Shown here in pieces: positions 10,361 through 21,290 of a DNA stretch of 64,000 nt. The notes beneath the pieces are model-generated. The model was not told where the DNA came from. It did no database searches and saw only the letters and a list, made by a program, of their open reading frames with translations. Made by a program: the position numbers and the translations under genes. Origin of the DNA: Eucommia ulmoides (Eukaryota > Streptophyta > Magnoliopsida > Garryales > Eucommiaceae); the NCBI GenBank assembly GCA_016647705.1, contig CM028327.1, positions 4,783,726 through 4,847,725 on the forward strand, in the 5' to 3' direction. Numbering within the stretch: position 1 is the first letter of the stretch; each line of letters opens with the position of its first letter.

Positions 10361-10928
10361 TTTTGTGCATGTGAAGCTCAATGATTCATCCCACTGATTC
10401 ACCTGCTTTTCTTTTTGGTTTTAATACACTGTATATTTATTTATATAGAATCATCTCTACAATACATTCTCCATATTTTCTACTCTTCAAAATTCTTAGA
10501 AACAAGATTAATATTTAATATATATACAAGAAGGAATCCTAGGTGTGGTTTGCTTTCACAAACCCAACATATTAATAATGACAAACAAGATCATAAAGTA
10601 ACTAAACCACATTATAATTACATTGTCTTGATGTAGGAGGAATATTGATAATAAATAATAGGATTTTTTTTTTTAAGGAATTAAAATCTTAACCATGCGT
10701 TCACACGTTATAATAATTTTTTAAAAAGTTTAATAATTCTGTCAAAAGTGCAAAATCATTGTACACCATAAAAATTATTACAATTTTTTACATAGAAAAA
10801 TTACAATAATTTAAGACTTCTGGAAAAATTATTGTAATATATGGATTGTATATACTAAAATTTTATTTTCGTAGATTGTTCTCCAAAAATTCCTAAATAA
10901 TACAAAAAATAAATGATTTTTTTTTTTG
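10361..10928. other. AT-rich intergenic DNA
   Basis: No gene or bounded repeat recognised. Short imperfect palindromes around ATTACAATAATTT (10780-10830) are the only structure seen. Confidence 0.4.
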
Positions 10929-11136
10929 GGTTATACGGTAAGATGTGTCTGACTTAATTTTGTCGCACCTCGACTAATCACTATCCTAGACGATTTTAAG
11001 GGCGTACTCTCCTATATCGGCCTGGTGTATTCATAATTAAATTTAAGATTTAATTTTTAGAGTATTTCTCAAAAAAAGCAAATCCTAATTGATAAGAAAA
11101 TGAGATATCGCTTACCAACCGGCTAACACCTCTTTG
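10929..11136 (-). mobile_element. tRNA-derived SINE, family A
   Basis: Read on the minus strand it starts CCAAAGAGGTGTTAGCCGG, has a decayed B-box region, then AAATCTTAAATTTAATTATG, AGAGTACGCCCTTAAAATCG and GTGATTAGTCGAGGTGCG, and ends CATCTTACCGTATAA. This is the same order and length as the other family A copies. No target duplication could be fixed. Confidence 0.8.
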
Positions 11137-11647
11137 GATAATAATAATAATGGATATTTGCCATTACAATCTTCTAGGCCTAATTATTGAAAATATCAAA
11201 TAGACTTTTATGTTTCTTTTTTACTCACTTAATTCTCATAATATTTAGATTGAGTCCTTGTAACCCTTGTGTTACATTTTAGTTTTTTTTTTTTTAAATA
11301 ATAGTTTAAAATTTAATCAAATAGGAAGATTAAAACATGTAATTATAGAGTTGGAATAAAGCAAAAAATTTCCTTCCTTGGAAAATAAAAATGATTGTGT
11401 AGGCATTGATTGAAACAAAAAATACAACATTTGGTGTTTCATTGGTCTAAAAATATTTTTGTGTTTTTACACTTTCCACTCCAATGAGGCATCATGTGAC
11501 TTATCCTTTTGGATTTGGAACAAAGATATAACAGAAGGATCACATTGTTTTTTTTTTTTTTTGGGGTGGGGGGGGAGAGCTTAATTGGGAAAAAAAAATG
11601 AAAAATAGAGACTAATTTAAAATTTTGTCAAAATAGTACAACTTCTC
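11137..11647. other. AT-rich intergenic DNA
   Basis: Contains a poly-T/poly-G run near 11548-11577 (T16 then GGGGTGGGGGGGGAGAG). No supported gene. Confidence 0.4.
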
Positions 11648-12135
11648 GAGTAAGGGTCCGTTTAATAACGCAATTAAATATTAAAAATTGAATGTATTAA
11701 GTACTTATCAAATTAAGTGCGTTTGATAACAAAAATAAGCAATTACTTAAAAAATTAATATCACTTAAAAAATTATTCAAAATTTGAAGTGATCTATAGT
11801 TCACTTAATTTTGTAGCACTTATCACTTAATATCATATAATATCTAATTATCACAACTAACATTTTACACCAATATTATAAAATTTCACAAAAAAAAAAG
11901 TTATATAGAAAGAATTATAGATGGAGAAAATATTTAATTAAGAAAAAATAAAGAGAAAAAATTGTATAGAGATAATATTTAAAAAAGAATAAAGTGGTAA
12001 AAAATATTTTAGGAATAAAAATTTATATAAAAATATTTTTTTTTAAGTTAAAAACATTAATAAATTGATTATTTAATATACTCAGTACTTAATAAATTTA
12101 GCATTTAGCAGTTATAATTTTAGTAATTGAAATTT
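11648..12135. mobile_element. AT-rich DNA transposon relic (family also at 51638-51955)
   Basis: Starts GGGTCCGTTTAATAACGCAA and carries AAAAATTGAATGTATTAAGTAC. The 51638-51955 segment is the same family in the opposite direction, with matching blocks at both ends. The GTTTGATAA-type terminus is common among hAT-like MITEs. Termini and target duplication are not clear, so the superfamily is a guess. Confidence 0.5.
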
Positions 12136-12539
12136 AAGTGGTTATTGTTTAAGTTGGATTTGATTAATTATAAATTAATTATTATTGCTGTTAAATGAAA
12201 GGGTGAAAAAGTGTTTAATATGAAAGCTTGGCAAGTTGGCATGCATTAAATAATTACAATTTGATCTTGCACATATTTTAATTTTTTTTATTGTTTTATC
12301 TACACTAATACTTCATCCACCATTATCAATCACTAATTTTTTTTTCTTCCTTAATGACAATTTATTTTTTAGGAAAAATGGGCGATTAGTCCCCCTTTTA
12401 AAGTTTAATCCGCAATTAGTCCTTTTTTGTTATTAGATTTTGATTTAGTCCCTTAAATTAGATTTCACTTGTATTTTAGTCCTGTATTGCAGGAATTGTA
12501 GGGATATTGTAAGGATTGTAGGGAGACCTTAGTGAATAA
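12136..12539. other. AT-rich interval
   Basis: Around 12375-12500 are phrases of the type GATTAGTCCCCC and TTAGTCCTTTTTTG, resembling ends of fold-back MITEs, but I could not define an element. Confidence 0.35.
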
Positions 12540-12890
12540 ATTCAATTTTATAGTGAATATTAGTTATATGTAACGAATATTAGTTACAATTTCATAATTG
12601 TTACTTTTCACATGTATTTGTGCATTTTTTGTTACATGTAATTATTAATATATATGTGTAATATTTTGTGACATTTAACAAATATTGAACACATAAATTA
12701 ATTTAATATTAGTTACATGTAATTGTGTACATTTAGTTACCTGTAACTAATTACATGTATTTTATGCGATTTTTGTTACATCTAACAAAATTTTTACACA
12801 CAATTATTACATGTAAAAAAAGAAAAAAAATTGTTACATGTTACAAAATACAGTAATATTACACACAAAATTATTACGTATAACCGCTTG
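12540..12890. repeat. Cluster of GTTACATGTAATT palindromic motifs
   Basis: The motif TTAGTTACATGTAATTA and variants occur about eight times in 350 bp. GTTACATGTAAC is a perfect palindrome. Similar strings follow GC-rich blocks at 44580-44760 and 63700-64000, so all three may be parts of one element family. Confidence 0.5.
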
Positions 12891-14849
12891 TGACAAGCGC
12901 GCGTGCAAGGTTTTCGCCTTTTTAAAATAGGCGAGACTAAAACTCAACTTTCTTCCGTTTCTGAGACTTTTCACCAATTAAGAGTAAAATATGAGACCTC
13001 CCACCAATTGTCCCTATTTTTCAATCCTCTTCTAGTGAACGAAAAAAAAAAAAGAGGCTATGTTGCCCTTTATTCAAGTCACGACGTTTATGGTAAGTTG
13101 CAATTCAATTAATTTTGCACTTATTTCCATTACTATGAGATAAATTTGTAATGACGTATTTTTGGGAAGTTTTAGGATTTCTTATTCGGGAAAAGTGAGT
13201 TTTGGACATATATTAGGAAAATGTATTAGTGCACTAAAATGGTATTATTTTTGTATAGTAAACGCTCAATATATGATATATTATAAATTTTCTTAACAAA
13301 AAATACTCAATTTGGTATCGAATTGAAGATAGTGAAATGTAGATTAAAATGATATCATTTTTAAAAATTTGATCTATTGTTAACATTCACAAATCGCTCT
13401 TTTTCGTTGGCTTTTATTTGTTAACTTTCACTGGATCATGTTTTTTGTTTTTTGTTTTTTTGTGTTTTTTCACAGAATATACTATAAGGTCTATATGATA
13501 AAAATTCTAACATTTTATTAATTTTTTAGGCTCTTGTACACTTGAAAACGCCCTAATTTATTTTATTGCTAGGTACACTTTTTTGTTTTTTGTTGGCATT
13601 TATTTTCATATTTGATGGTTTATTTGAGAAGCAACAGTTGAGGGTTTTTAAACATAATTTATAAAATTAATGTACTTTTGGGGGCAACGATTTAAGAAAT
13701 TGCGTGGACTATTTAGCGAACATTGTTTGTAAACTAAAAATCAACGTTCACTAGGTCACCTTTTTTTTTTTTTTTTTTTTTTGGCTACTTGGAAACACCC
13801 TAATTTTTATTTTCTCTATTTACTTATTAATTTTTTGAAATATTATGGATCTCTTACATTCAATAAAAATAATCATTATGCATAAGATTTAAACCTAGAT
13901 TTACTCACATAAGCCATAGTTTCTTGAGGTAACATCAACAAACAAGTCTAAACCACTTTTTGATCTTTGAATTTTGGTTCCTCAAATCTATTCATGTAGT
14001 GTTAAGTGGGCCAATGGAAGGGACATTGGCCTCTCCTTTGTCTGGCTAATTTGCTCAATTAATTGGATCTAATTATCATACAAGTTGCACATATGTAGAC
14101 TCGTGTCCCTTTTCACTTTTTTTTTTTTTGGGAATTTTACGTTCGTTTCTACGTTGGAATAGAATAGAATAAAATGATAATAAAATTAGAATTAGTATGA
14201 CAATACAATGGAATGATAATTACAATTCCTATATTTGATAACAAAAGGAACTATAAGTGGTATTAAAAGAGTAAAATAGTAATTTAATTAAATTTTCAAA
14301 TGGTATAATATTTAAATTAATTAAATTTCATTCTAATTCAAATATTTGGTCTCATTTTTTTTGCCGATAAATGATTAAAATCTAATCTCATGTAATTGAG
14401 ATTAATATTGATTAATCTCATGTTTTGTGGGATTAGAAAATTCTTGATAATGGGAATGAGATCTAATCTCATGTACCAAATATACGAATGAAATGATCAT
14501 TCTCATGACCATTATAATCCCATCTTGAATCCCATGTACCCAACGCCAGCTTAGGGTTTTACATTTACAAAAGACAACATTTGATAATCTAGGAATAGAC
14601 AATAAAAAGAAATTATATATATTGATCTAAAACATATATTTTATTTCTCTTGGTGCATAATTGAGAACACAAATCTTTTTCATCCTTTTTTGTTTTGGAT
14701 TTTATTGAGAGAAAACGAAATGTAAAAACACACAAAAATCTTAAGATTAAGCAAAATCAACCAGACCAGATAACCCAATTAAAACCTATGCTGATTTTTT
14801 GTGTATAATCTTTTAACTAAAACTTAAACCTAGAGGAAACCATTGTTCT
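12891..14849. other. Gene-poor AT-rich DNA
   Basis: Holds a T22 run (13761-13782), TTTTTTGTTTTTTG stretches near 13440-13470, and a possible MITE relic at 14140-14550 with TAATCTCATG(T) strings in both orientations. No coding region is supported. Confidence 0.4.
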
Positions 14850-15250
14850 CTCTTTATGGTCCACCGTCAACAACCTTCACCTTATGATGTTCTCTGTCCA
14901 ATCATCTCATTTTCAAAACTGATTAGCACCCACAATTGGTTCAGTCAAACAAGCAGATAAAAGTAGTGACGTGGAGTTGGAGACAAGATGAGGTAGAACA
15001 TTAATTGAACTGATGTGCAATTGATCTGACCTGCGATTTGCACAAAGATTTTCTTGGGATTTTGTCCAACAAAGTCCCTTTGGTGTGAAAGTATATCGGG
15101 AACTATAAGTAGAGTTTAGGTAGAATTTCACAAACAACTCGTTGCTTGATAGGATAATTCACCTAGTATTTATAATTATTTAAATATATTAAGGACATCA
15201 TCTTCCAAATTTACGTAGGGTGCCCAAACATTTTCAGGGATAGCCCTCAT
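14850..15250 (-). mobile_element. Gypsy-like LTR fragment (same family as 16592-17283 and 20559-21290)
   Basis: On the minus strand a TATA-like ATTATAAATAC (near 15170) is followed by the family block ACTTTCACACCAAAGGGACT, then TTTGTTGGACAAAATCCCAA and TTTGTGCAAATCG. The same block order is found in the two better-bounded LTRs. The edges here are uncertain. A partial second copy of the LTR end (CTTATGATGTTTTCT) lies near 15425. Confidence 0.6.
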
Positions 15251-15619
15251 AAATATTCAATCGGGCACGTGTAGGGTAAGAATTTTTAACTCGTTATCTA
15301 TGTATAATCATTTTTTCGATTCAACCCTTATTTTCTTCTACCTCGCGTAAATGACAGATACCCAAGACCTAGAAAGAATTACCGTTATTATTTACTATTC
15401 ACTTCCTACCCCCGCGACCATCAACTTATGATGTTTTCTATTCGTTCATCTCATTCTCAATATTGTCCCTCTCATTTTAAAAATTTAATTTCTTTTTGTT
15501 AATCAACAAAAATGGATTATACTATAATTTTTATTCCTAATAAAAAAAGTCCATGTAGCTTACTTGTATAAGCAGGCATTAGGCAGGCCAACTCATACAT
15601 ATCATAATTCAAAATATTA
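15251..15619. other. Non-coding interval
   Basis: Apart from the stray LTR-end-like piece at about 15420-15470, nothing was recognised. Confidence 0.35.
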
Positions 15620-15900
15620 GGGTTTTTCACTTTGCACCCCTAAAATTTTAGAAAAATTTCACTTTAGTCTATGTACTTTCAATTTAAACACATTAAATCC
15701 CGAACTATCCAAATCGTGTAAATCGATAATTCCGTTACCTTTTATAAAAAAAATCAGCCACATGCTAGACATGGAATCACCTATACGGGTGAATTCTGTC
15801 ATAAAACATGACAGAAGGACTGTCTTGGCACGATTTGAATACTTCAGAGTTTAAATTGTTCAAATTGAAAAGGAGAAGGGTCTAAAGTACAAAAAGCTCT
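15620..15900. mobile_element. Long-TIR fold-back element, second copy
   Basis: The left arm begins GGGTTTTTCACTTTGCACCC and continues with CACTTTAGTCTATGTAC, TTCAATTTAAACACATT and CCAAATCGTGTAAATCG. The right arm is the imperfect complement, ending GGTCTAAAGTAC. It shares the family of 9745-10045 with a different centre. Confidence 0.65.
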
Positions 15901-16207
15901 CAAAATAATTAGCATCTTTGTTTAATCATAACAATTAATGGTCCAATTGACCAACCCAACAAAAGCCCCCATTAAATAAATCTTATTGTCGGCATGTATA
16001 GGTGGGGCCATGGGCAGTTACAATCAATAGGGACATCTCAAGAGGTCATCAATAAATCCAATCACTTATTTGGGTTTAATTATTAAGGGATGATACAAAA
16101 AAGATGTGGTTAGCTGAGTTTAAGAGACTTGACGATTATCACTAAGAACTTTGTGGAAAAACAAAATTGGGGTACTATCTTTCAATATTTGAAGAGGTAA
16201 ATTGTGA
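15901..16207. other. Non-coding interval
   Basis: AT-rich, with no ORF or repeat recognised, up to the SINE target duplication. Confidence 0.35.
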
Positions 16208-16426
16208 CGCAAGAGGTGTTAATCTGATTAGCAAGTAGAGATATATATATATATTTTTTTTTTATCAATTATGATTCGACTTTGTAGAAATTAAGTCTTA
16301 AATTTAATCATAAATGCATAAAATCGATAGGGGGTAGTACACCCTTAAAATTGTCCACAAAGATGATTAGGTAAGGTGTGCGTAAATTGACCTATATACA
16401 TTTTACCGTAAAAAAACAAAAGGGCT
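16208..16426 (+). mobile_element. tRNA-derived SINE, family A, with 11-bp target duplication
   Basis: Starts at the family head CAAGAGGTGTTAATCTGATT and has a B-box-like ATGATTCGACTTTG. The body includes CTTAAATTTAATCATAAATG, CACCCTTAAAATTGTCC and GATTAGGTAAGGTGTGCG, and it ends TTTACCGTAAAAAAAC. Both flanks carry GTAAATTGTGA (16197-16207 and 16427-16437). Confidence 0.87.
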
Positions 16427-16556
16427 GTAAATTGTGAATACTCCATTTTTTCATAAAAAGAAATAATGAAAAAGGTGATAGGGACGACAAAGCCCTAAAA
16501 TTGTATGAGCAATGGCATTGAGTATACAAATCGGTGTAGGCGACAAGATTTGCCTA

Positions 16557-17607
16557 TGCTAGGAGGTTCCAACTTAAAACCATATGGTTTCTGTTGATGT
16601 CCAAAAGTGGTGAGCGACTAACAGTATGGTCCGGAAAGGCAATACACTTACAAGATTGTTGATGGCGTGATTAACTAGTAAGTTCGGCGGTATTGACGAC
16701 CTTGAGGTGATCGCAATCCGATCAGAAATCCTCGTCTTGATCTGAGATCCTATTTAGACTCCGAGAACTCTATTCCGATCTCCGAGCATCTGCACACAGA
16801 CTCACCAGGGTTGTGCCCGGTAAAGTCCTTTCGGCGTGAGAGTAAGTATCCGAGGGAGAAGGTCTAAGACATGCTCTAATGTCAGTAGAGAAGACGTATC
16901 ATTGGGCATTGGATGTCACGATGTATTTATAGGCCCTTGACTCGATTAGCGTCGTGAAATTAGGGAGCTAAGTTCGAATTAATTACCCTAATCATCTGAG
17001 CAGCCAATGAGCAAGTAGATTAGTGTTCTTGTCATCTGGGTTGGGCTTCTGGGCCGGAGCCTCAAGACGGCCCGGGGAGGCCCCGAGCAAGGAGACGACG
17101 AGCGGATGGTGCTTGAGCTCGTCAGCTCAACCCGGAGTCCATCGGCTCAGTTTAGACTTCTTCAGCTCGACAAGATGATTCTCAGCTTGGCTCGGAGGGA
17201 ACTCCAACTCCCAACCCGACCGTTTTTCCACAATTGGGACGATATTGTCCACGTGGAATATGTGACGAAATTCCCCTACATCAGTTTCAAATAGAGTAAA
17301 CTCATTTGATCTATTTAGTGGTTTGGACACTCTAATGTAATCGATGTGATTCATGAATTTAACACTTGTCCTTAAGTGTAACCCCTATTTACATAGATGA
17401 TTTAACTACGAGTGTAATGTGCTACTCCTAGTTTGCATGAATGATTTGACTACAAGGGAATGAGAGGTGAATTTACATAAATTTAGTTCTAATACTATTT
17501 TATGAGGTTTCAACTTAAAATCATAGAGTTTCGAGTGGAGTAATTTCTTTAATTTATATAGTGGTTTGAACGCTTTTATGTAATCGATGTAGGACATGAA
17601 TTTAATA
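16557..17607 (-). mobile_element. TRIM (family 1) split by a solo LTR
   Basis: TRIM sequence occupies 16557-16591 and 17289-17607. The left piece is the LTR terminus GCTAGGAGGTTCCAACTTAA through CATATGGTTTC. After the inserted LTR the same LTR resumes at AAATAGAGTAAACTCATTTG. The internal domain, the degenerate primer site (complement TAGTATTAGAAC) and the second LTR ending at 17607 follow. The flanks GCCTA and GTCTA (16552-16556, 17608-17612) look like a 5-bp target duplication with one change. Confidence 0.85.
16592..17283 (-). mobile_element. Solo LTR of a gypsy-like element inserted in the TRIM
   Basis: 692 bp, on the minus strand starting TGATGTAGGGGAATTTCG and ending GGACATCAACA, so TG...CA with short inverted ends. 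Both sides carry GTTTC (16587-16591 and 17284-17288), a 5-bp duplication of TRIM sequence. A TATA box (complement CCTATAAATAC) near 16930 marks the LTR promoter, followed by the ACTCTCACGCCGAAAGGACT block shared with 20559-21290. No internal domain remains, so it is a solo LTR. It is GC-richer than its surroundings. Open frames inside it are not genes. Confidence 0.88.
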
Positions 17608-18859
17608 GTCTATTTGTGTAATAAAAAGGAGTTTTATCCAAAATTATATTTACCTTTTGTTTTGATGGAAGGAAGAAAGTGAGAAAAGAAGGAAACAAAC
17701 ATTGTTGTGGTGTACGAGAAAGGGTTCACTTTTCTTATATAACAGAACACTTCTTTTTTTCTTTAATATCCATGAGTATCCTCTTATTCACATAGGGTAA
17801 AAAATTATCTCGTTCGAGATGCGTGATTTTCGCTTTCAATAACTATTTTTTCACAAACTTAAACTCTTGACTTTGTAAAAGCTCCTTAGCAACTTTACCT
17901 TGCTGGTATTTGTAACATAAGGCTCATCCATTACATATATATGATATAGGAGATCAGTTAAAAAAAATGTTGTTATAAAATAGGGAGTGAAATTAATTTT
18001 TTATTCCTTTTTACACTTAACTTTTAATCTATTTTTTCACAATATTTTGACACATTGTGTAGGCCATCATGTCTTAATATGTAGTCTTTTTTAGGAATTT
18101 TTATATTTTTATGTACAATAAACTAAAAAACTATAAATGGAATTTAAAATATCGATAGAATTCAATTATATAGTAAGAATTGTCCTAAAATAAATTAGTA
18201 AAGTAAAATAAGAGAAATGGGAGAAAATATTTTTAGTAATATTTATTTATTTTCATTTTCTATAAAAATGTAAATTATTATTTTTCCTTTAGATAGTGGG
18301 ACACGTGTCTTCACATTAGTTATCTTTCAATTAGATAGTGGGATACGGGGACATGCAGAAAGAGTTAACTACCCTATCTGTATAATCTCTCTTCTTTTGA
18401 TGGGAAAAAAATTGTTGTCTTTTGGAAAATGTTGCGTAAATTTCTAGAGATAAAAGAGTTTCCGGTCTAACAAGAAAAATCTGTGATATATTCATCAATT
18501 GTATGAAGCTAGACAAATAATTATCAAAGCATTTCTCAGTATTCAATGTTTGTGATTTCAATTAAATCAGGAATTTGATTGCTATGGCTGGAAGTATATG
18601 TTTTTGGATTTTTGACTTCAGTTTATTATAAATGGTGATATTTATTTATATTTGGTATCAGAGTTCTCTATCCAGTCTAGTTTTCAGTTCCATTGAAATT
18701 ATCTATTTGTGATTTCTTTGATTGTCATTGTCTATGATTATGCTGAATTATTGTTAGAATGTGTTTTTCATTCATTACTATTTGTACAAATTTATTTAGG
18801 ATTCCCTCCCAATTTTTTATTTATTTTTTTATTTTTTGTACCAGCAATTCCTTTTATGT
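17608..18859. other. AT-rich intergenic DNA
   Basis: No gene supported. ACACGTGTC-like and repeated TTAGATAGTGGGA(C/T)AC phrases (18291 and 18332) form a short direct repeat. TTTGGTATCAGAGTTC near 18652 resembles a retroelement primer site (Met tRNA type), but no LTR could be delimited upstream of it. Confidence 0.4.
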
Positions 18860-19560
18860 TTTTCTGACTAAAATATCTCTCATTTAATGAGAATGTAACT
18901 TTCAATGCTAATATCAAAACACACAAATTTTTTAGTAGTTCCTGAAATTGTAAAATTAATATTTTTATATTGTATTAATTAGTAAAATGTCATCTTTTTA
19001 CGATATGCTAACAATATTTTTTGGACGTATGAGTCGTATTATACATGAATATTACATGTAGTATCCAAATGCAATGTTGAATGTAATATCCAAGGGAACA
19101 AGTAAATATACTTTTTTTTAATCAAATATTGCGATACATCTGATTATCCCTTTTGTGTTGCATCTTCCAATGTATGTGTTGAATGTAACATTGTTTAATA
19201 TTATCAAAATTCAAATTTCAATGTGCGTGTTGAATGTAATATTGTCTAATCTTACCAAGATTAAAAAAATAATATGCATGTTGAATGTAATATTATCTAA
19301 TATTCTCAAAGTCAGCTTTTAGAATGCTTGTTGTTGTAATCTGATTGAACTCAGTTGTTTCGGAATATTATCAAACATGCGTGTTGAATGTAACATTGTC
19401 TAATAAATCGCAACCGTTGTAAAAATCGTGTGTATTGAATATAACATCATCTAACTGCCGATAGTAAAACAAACATGCGTGTTGAATATAACATTATCTA
19501 ATAATCTCAGTCGTTGCAAAGTCGTGTGTGTTGAATGTAACATTCAAGATCAGATCTAAA
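18860..19560. repeat. Minisatellite with TGCGTGTTGAATGTAACAT core
   Basis: About eight units of roughly 45-60 bp. Each contains a (C)GTGTTGAATGTAACAT or AATATT core followed by TGTCTAAT and a variable spacer. The first part (TTTTTCTGACTAAAATATCT) matches the spacer of the array at 1888-2440, so both arrays stem from one repeat family. Confidence 0.7.
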
Positions 19561-20558
19561 CAAACATTCAAGAAAAATCGTTGAAATTGACCAAAATTAA
19601 ATCTAAGCAAACAATTCTTCAATTTTCAAAAAATTGTTAGATATAAATAACAACGATCCATTGAAAATCATTGAAATCGACCAAAAACAATAAGATCTAA
19701 GCTAGATCTGAACTATTTAAGATCAGATCTAAGCAAATATTTAAGAAAATCGTTGAAATCGACAAAAAATTAAATCTAACGCAAATGATTCTTCTATTTT
19801 CAAAAAATTGTTAGATCTAAATAACAACGATTCACTAAAATTCGTTGAAATCGATAAAAAACAATTAGATCTACGCTAGATATGAACTAAACAGAGGAAA
19901 TCAGATAAGCTAAAATTTCAGATTGAAGAAAGCTAGATTTGTTTGCCATCGTTGATCGATGTGTTTGTTGATCTAAGTAGACGGCGATGCTTGAAGACGA
20001 CGATAACGATGCTCGAGGACGACGACGACAATGAAGGCGATGGACGAAGACAACGGTAGTTGAACGGTGATAGATGAAGACGAAGGAGTTCGGCGAGAGA
20101 GAGAGAGTCGGTTTAACAACGAGGCAGAGAGTAAGAGAATGGAAGAGAAAGTGGGAGTACGGCTGGATATTAGGGTTAAAATGAATTAGGGCAAATCAGT
20201 AATCTGACATTTGAAGTTTTTTAAATTTAGGATTAATCAGTTCGTGAGATAATTAGAATGAGAGTTTTCGATTTATTATAAACTGATTGGCATTTATTGG
20301 TAATAGGGAATTGATTTTAGGCTTATCAGGTAATTTTCCTATAAAGAATTGATAATTGACGTAAAGTTTAGTCAATAATTTTGATGCCATATCTACGTTT
20401 ACATTTGATTAATTAATTAATAGCCATAATATTTTTAATTATGAAAATATCTAGTGATATTAAATTAAGTCACATAAAGGTAATGACTTAAATAATTGTA
20501 GTTAATCATAAAGGTAATCTGGCACCTCAGTCTTCAGTGTTCGGGAGTGGGAGGTAGT
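19561..20558. other. Repeat-flanked, gene-like but non-coding segment
   Basis: 19560-19880 contains two diverged copies of a block with AATCGTTGAAATCGAC and AACAATTAGATCTA. 19970-20110 is GC-richer with GACGACGA repeats and ends in a short GA run. No ORF of note. It may be the internal part of the element that carries the minisatellite, since 20340 ends TAGGTAATTTTCC-like, as does 2770. Confidence 0.4.
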
Positions 20559-21290
20559 TGTTGGGGGTAATTTTTCGTGAAGCCGCATATACCACTCAGA
20601 AGCCACCATGTGCCAACAGCACAGATTACTGACCATAGTTGATCATCCAACACTGACCGACCAAATCCATCCGATCCGAATTTTTCTCTCTGACCATCCA
20701 AGGACACCATTTTTCCCTTGTCTTATCAACGATCAACGGGGACTAGGTAGGTTCTCCATGCTCCCAGAAGGGTCTTTACACATCCATGGGTTGGGTCTTG
20801 TCCCTACTCTCTCTGGTAAGGCCATGGGCTCTATTGGATTGGTCGAAAGTCAAGGCTCGAAGGCTTAATTATGCCACGCGCCGAAATACACTAATGAACG
20901 GAGTTTAGGCCCTTAATTTTTCGGGCTAATCCGACCTGCCCTCTTATAAATAGCAGAACAGTAAATGTACTAGATAATGAATAAACTTTCTGCTTAATAC
21001 TTGAACCCACTTTTTTCTTCAAACTTTTACTCTCACACTGAAGTGACTTCGTTGGATATACTTGAGTGGGTCCTTGTGCAAGTTTTCGCTAAGACCCTAG
21101 TCGCTTTGATTGAGGAATGTTCACAGGACAAAGCAAACAATACACTAGGAAACCAATTCAGCACAAAATTACTCTAGTGGACCTTAACCGGACCAACTAA
21201 AAGTCTTATTCAATTTCCTAACAATAGTATTTTCTTATAGAGCAGATTGATCACTATCAATTTTTCATCCTCGTCAGGTTGATGCCAACA
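20559..21290 (+). mobile_element. Gypsy-like LTR
   Basis: Starts TGTTGGGGGTAATTTTTCGT and ends GGTTGATGCCAACA. It has a TATA box CCTCTTATAAATAGC near 20940 and downstream the family block ACTCTCACACTGAAGTGACT, then GGGTCCTTGTGCAAG. It is homologous to the solo LTR at 16592-17283, in opposite orientation. No matching 5-bp flanks were found, probably because the 3' part has been duplicated in tandem (next entry). Confidence 0.7.

Noticed and set aside
17106..17354. Overlapping ORFs on both strands
   Set aside because: They fall within or across the edge of the solo LTR at 16592-17283.
18652..18670. TTTGGTATCAGAGTTC resembling a retroelement primer-binding site
   Set aside because: No LTR could be recognised upstream, nor an internal domain downstream, so a single 12-base match is not enough.
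20608..20868. 86-codon ORF
   Set aside because: Lies in the U3 part of the gypsy-like LTR starting at 20559; no protein signature.
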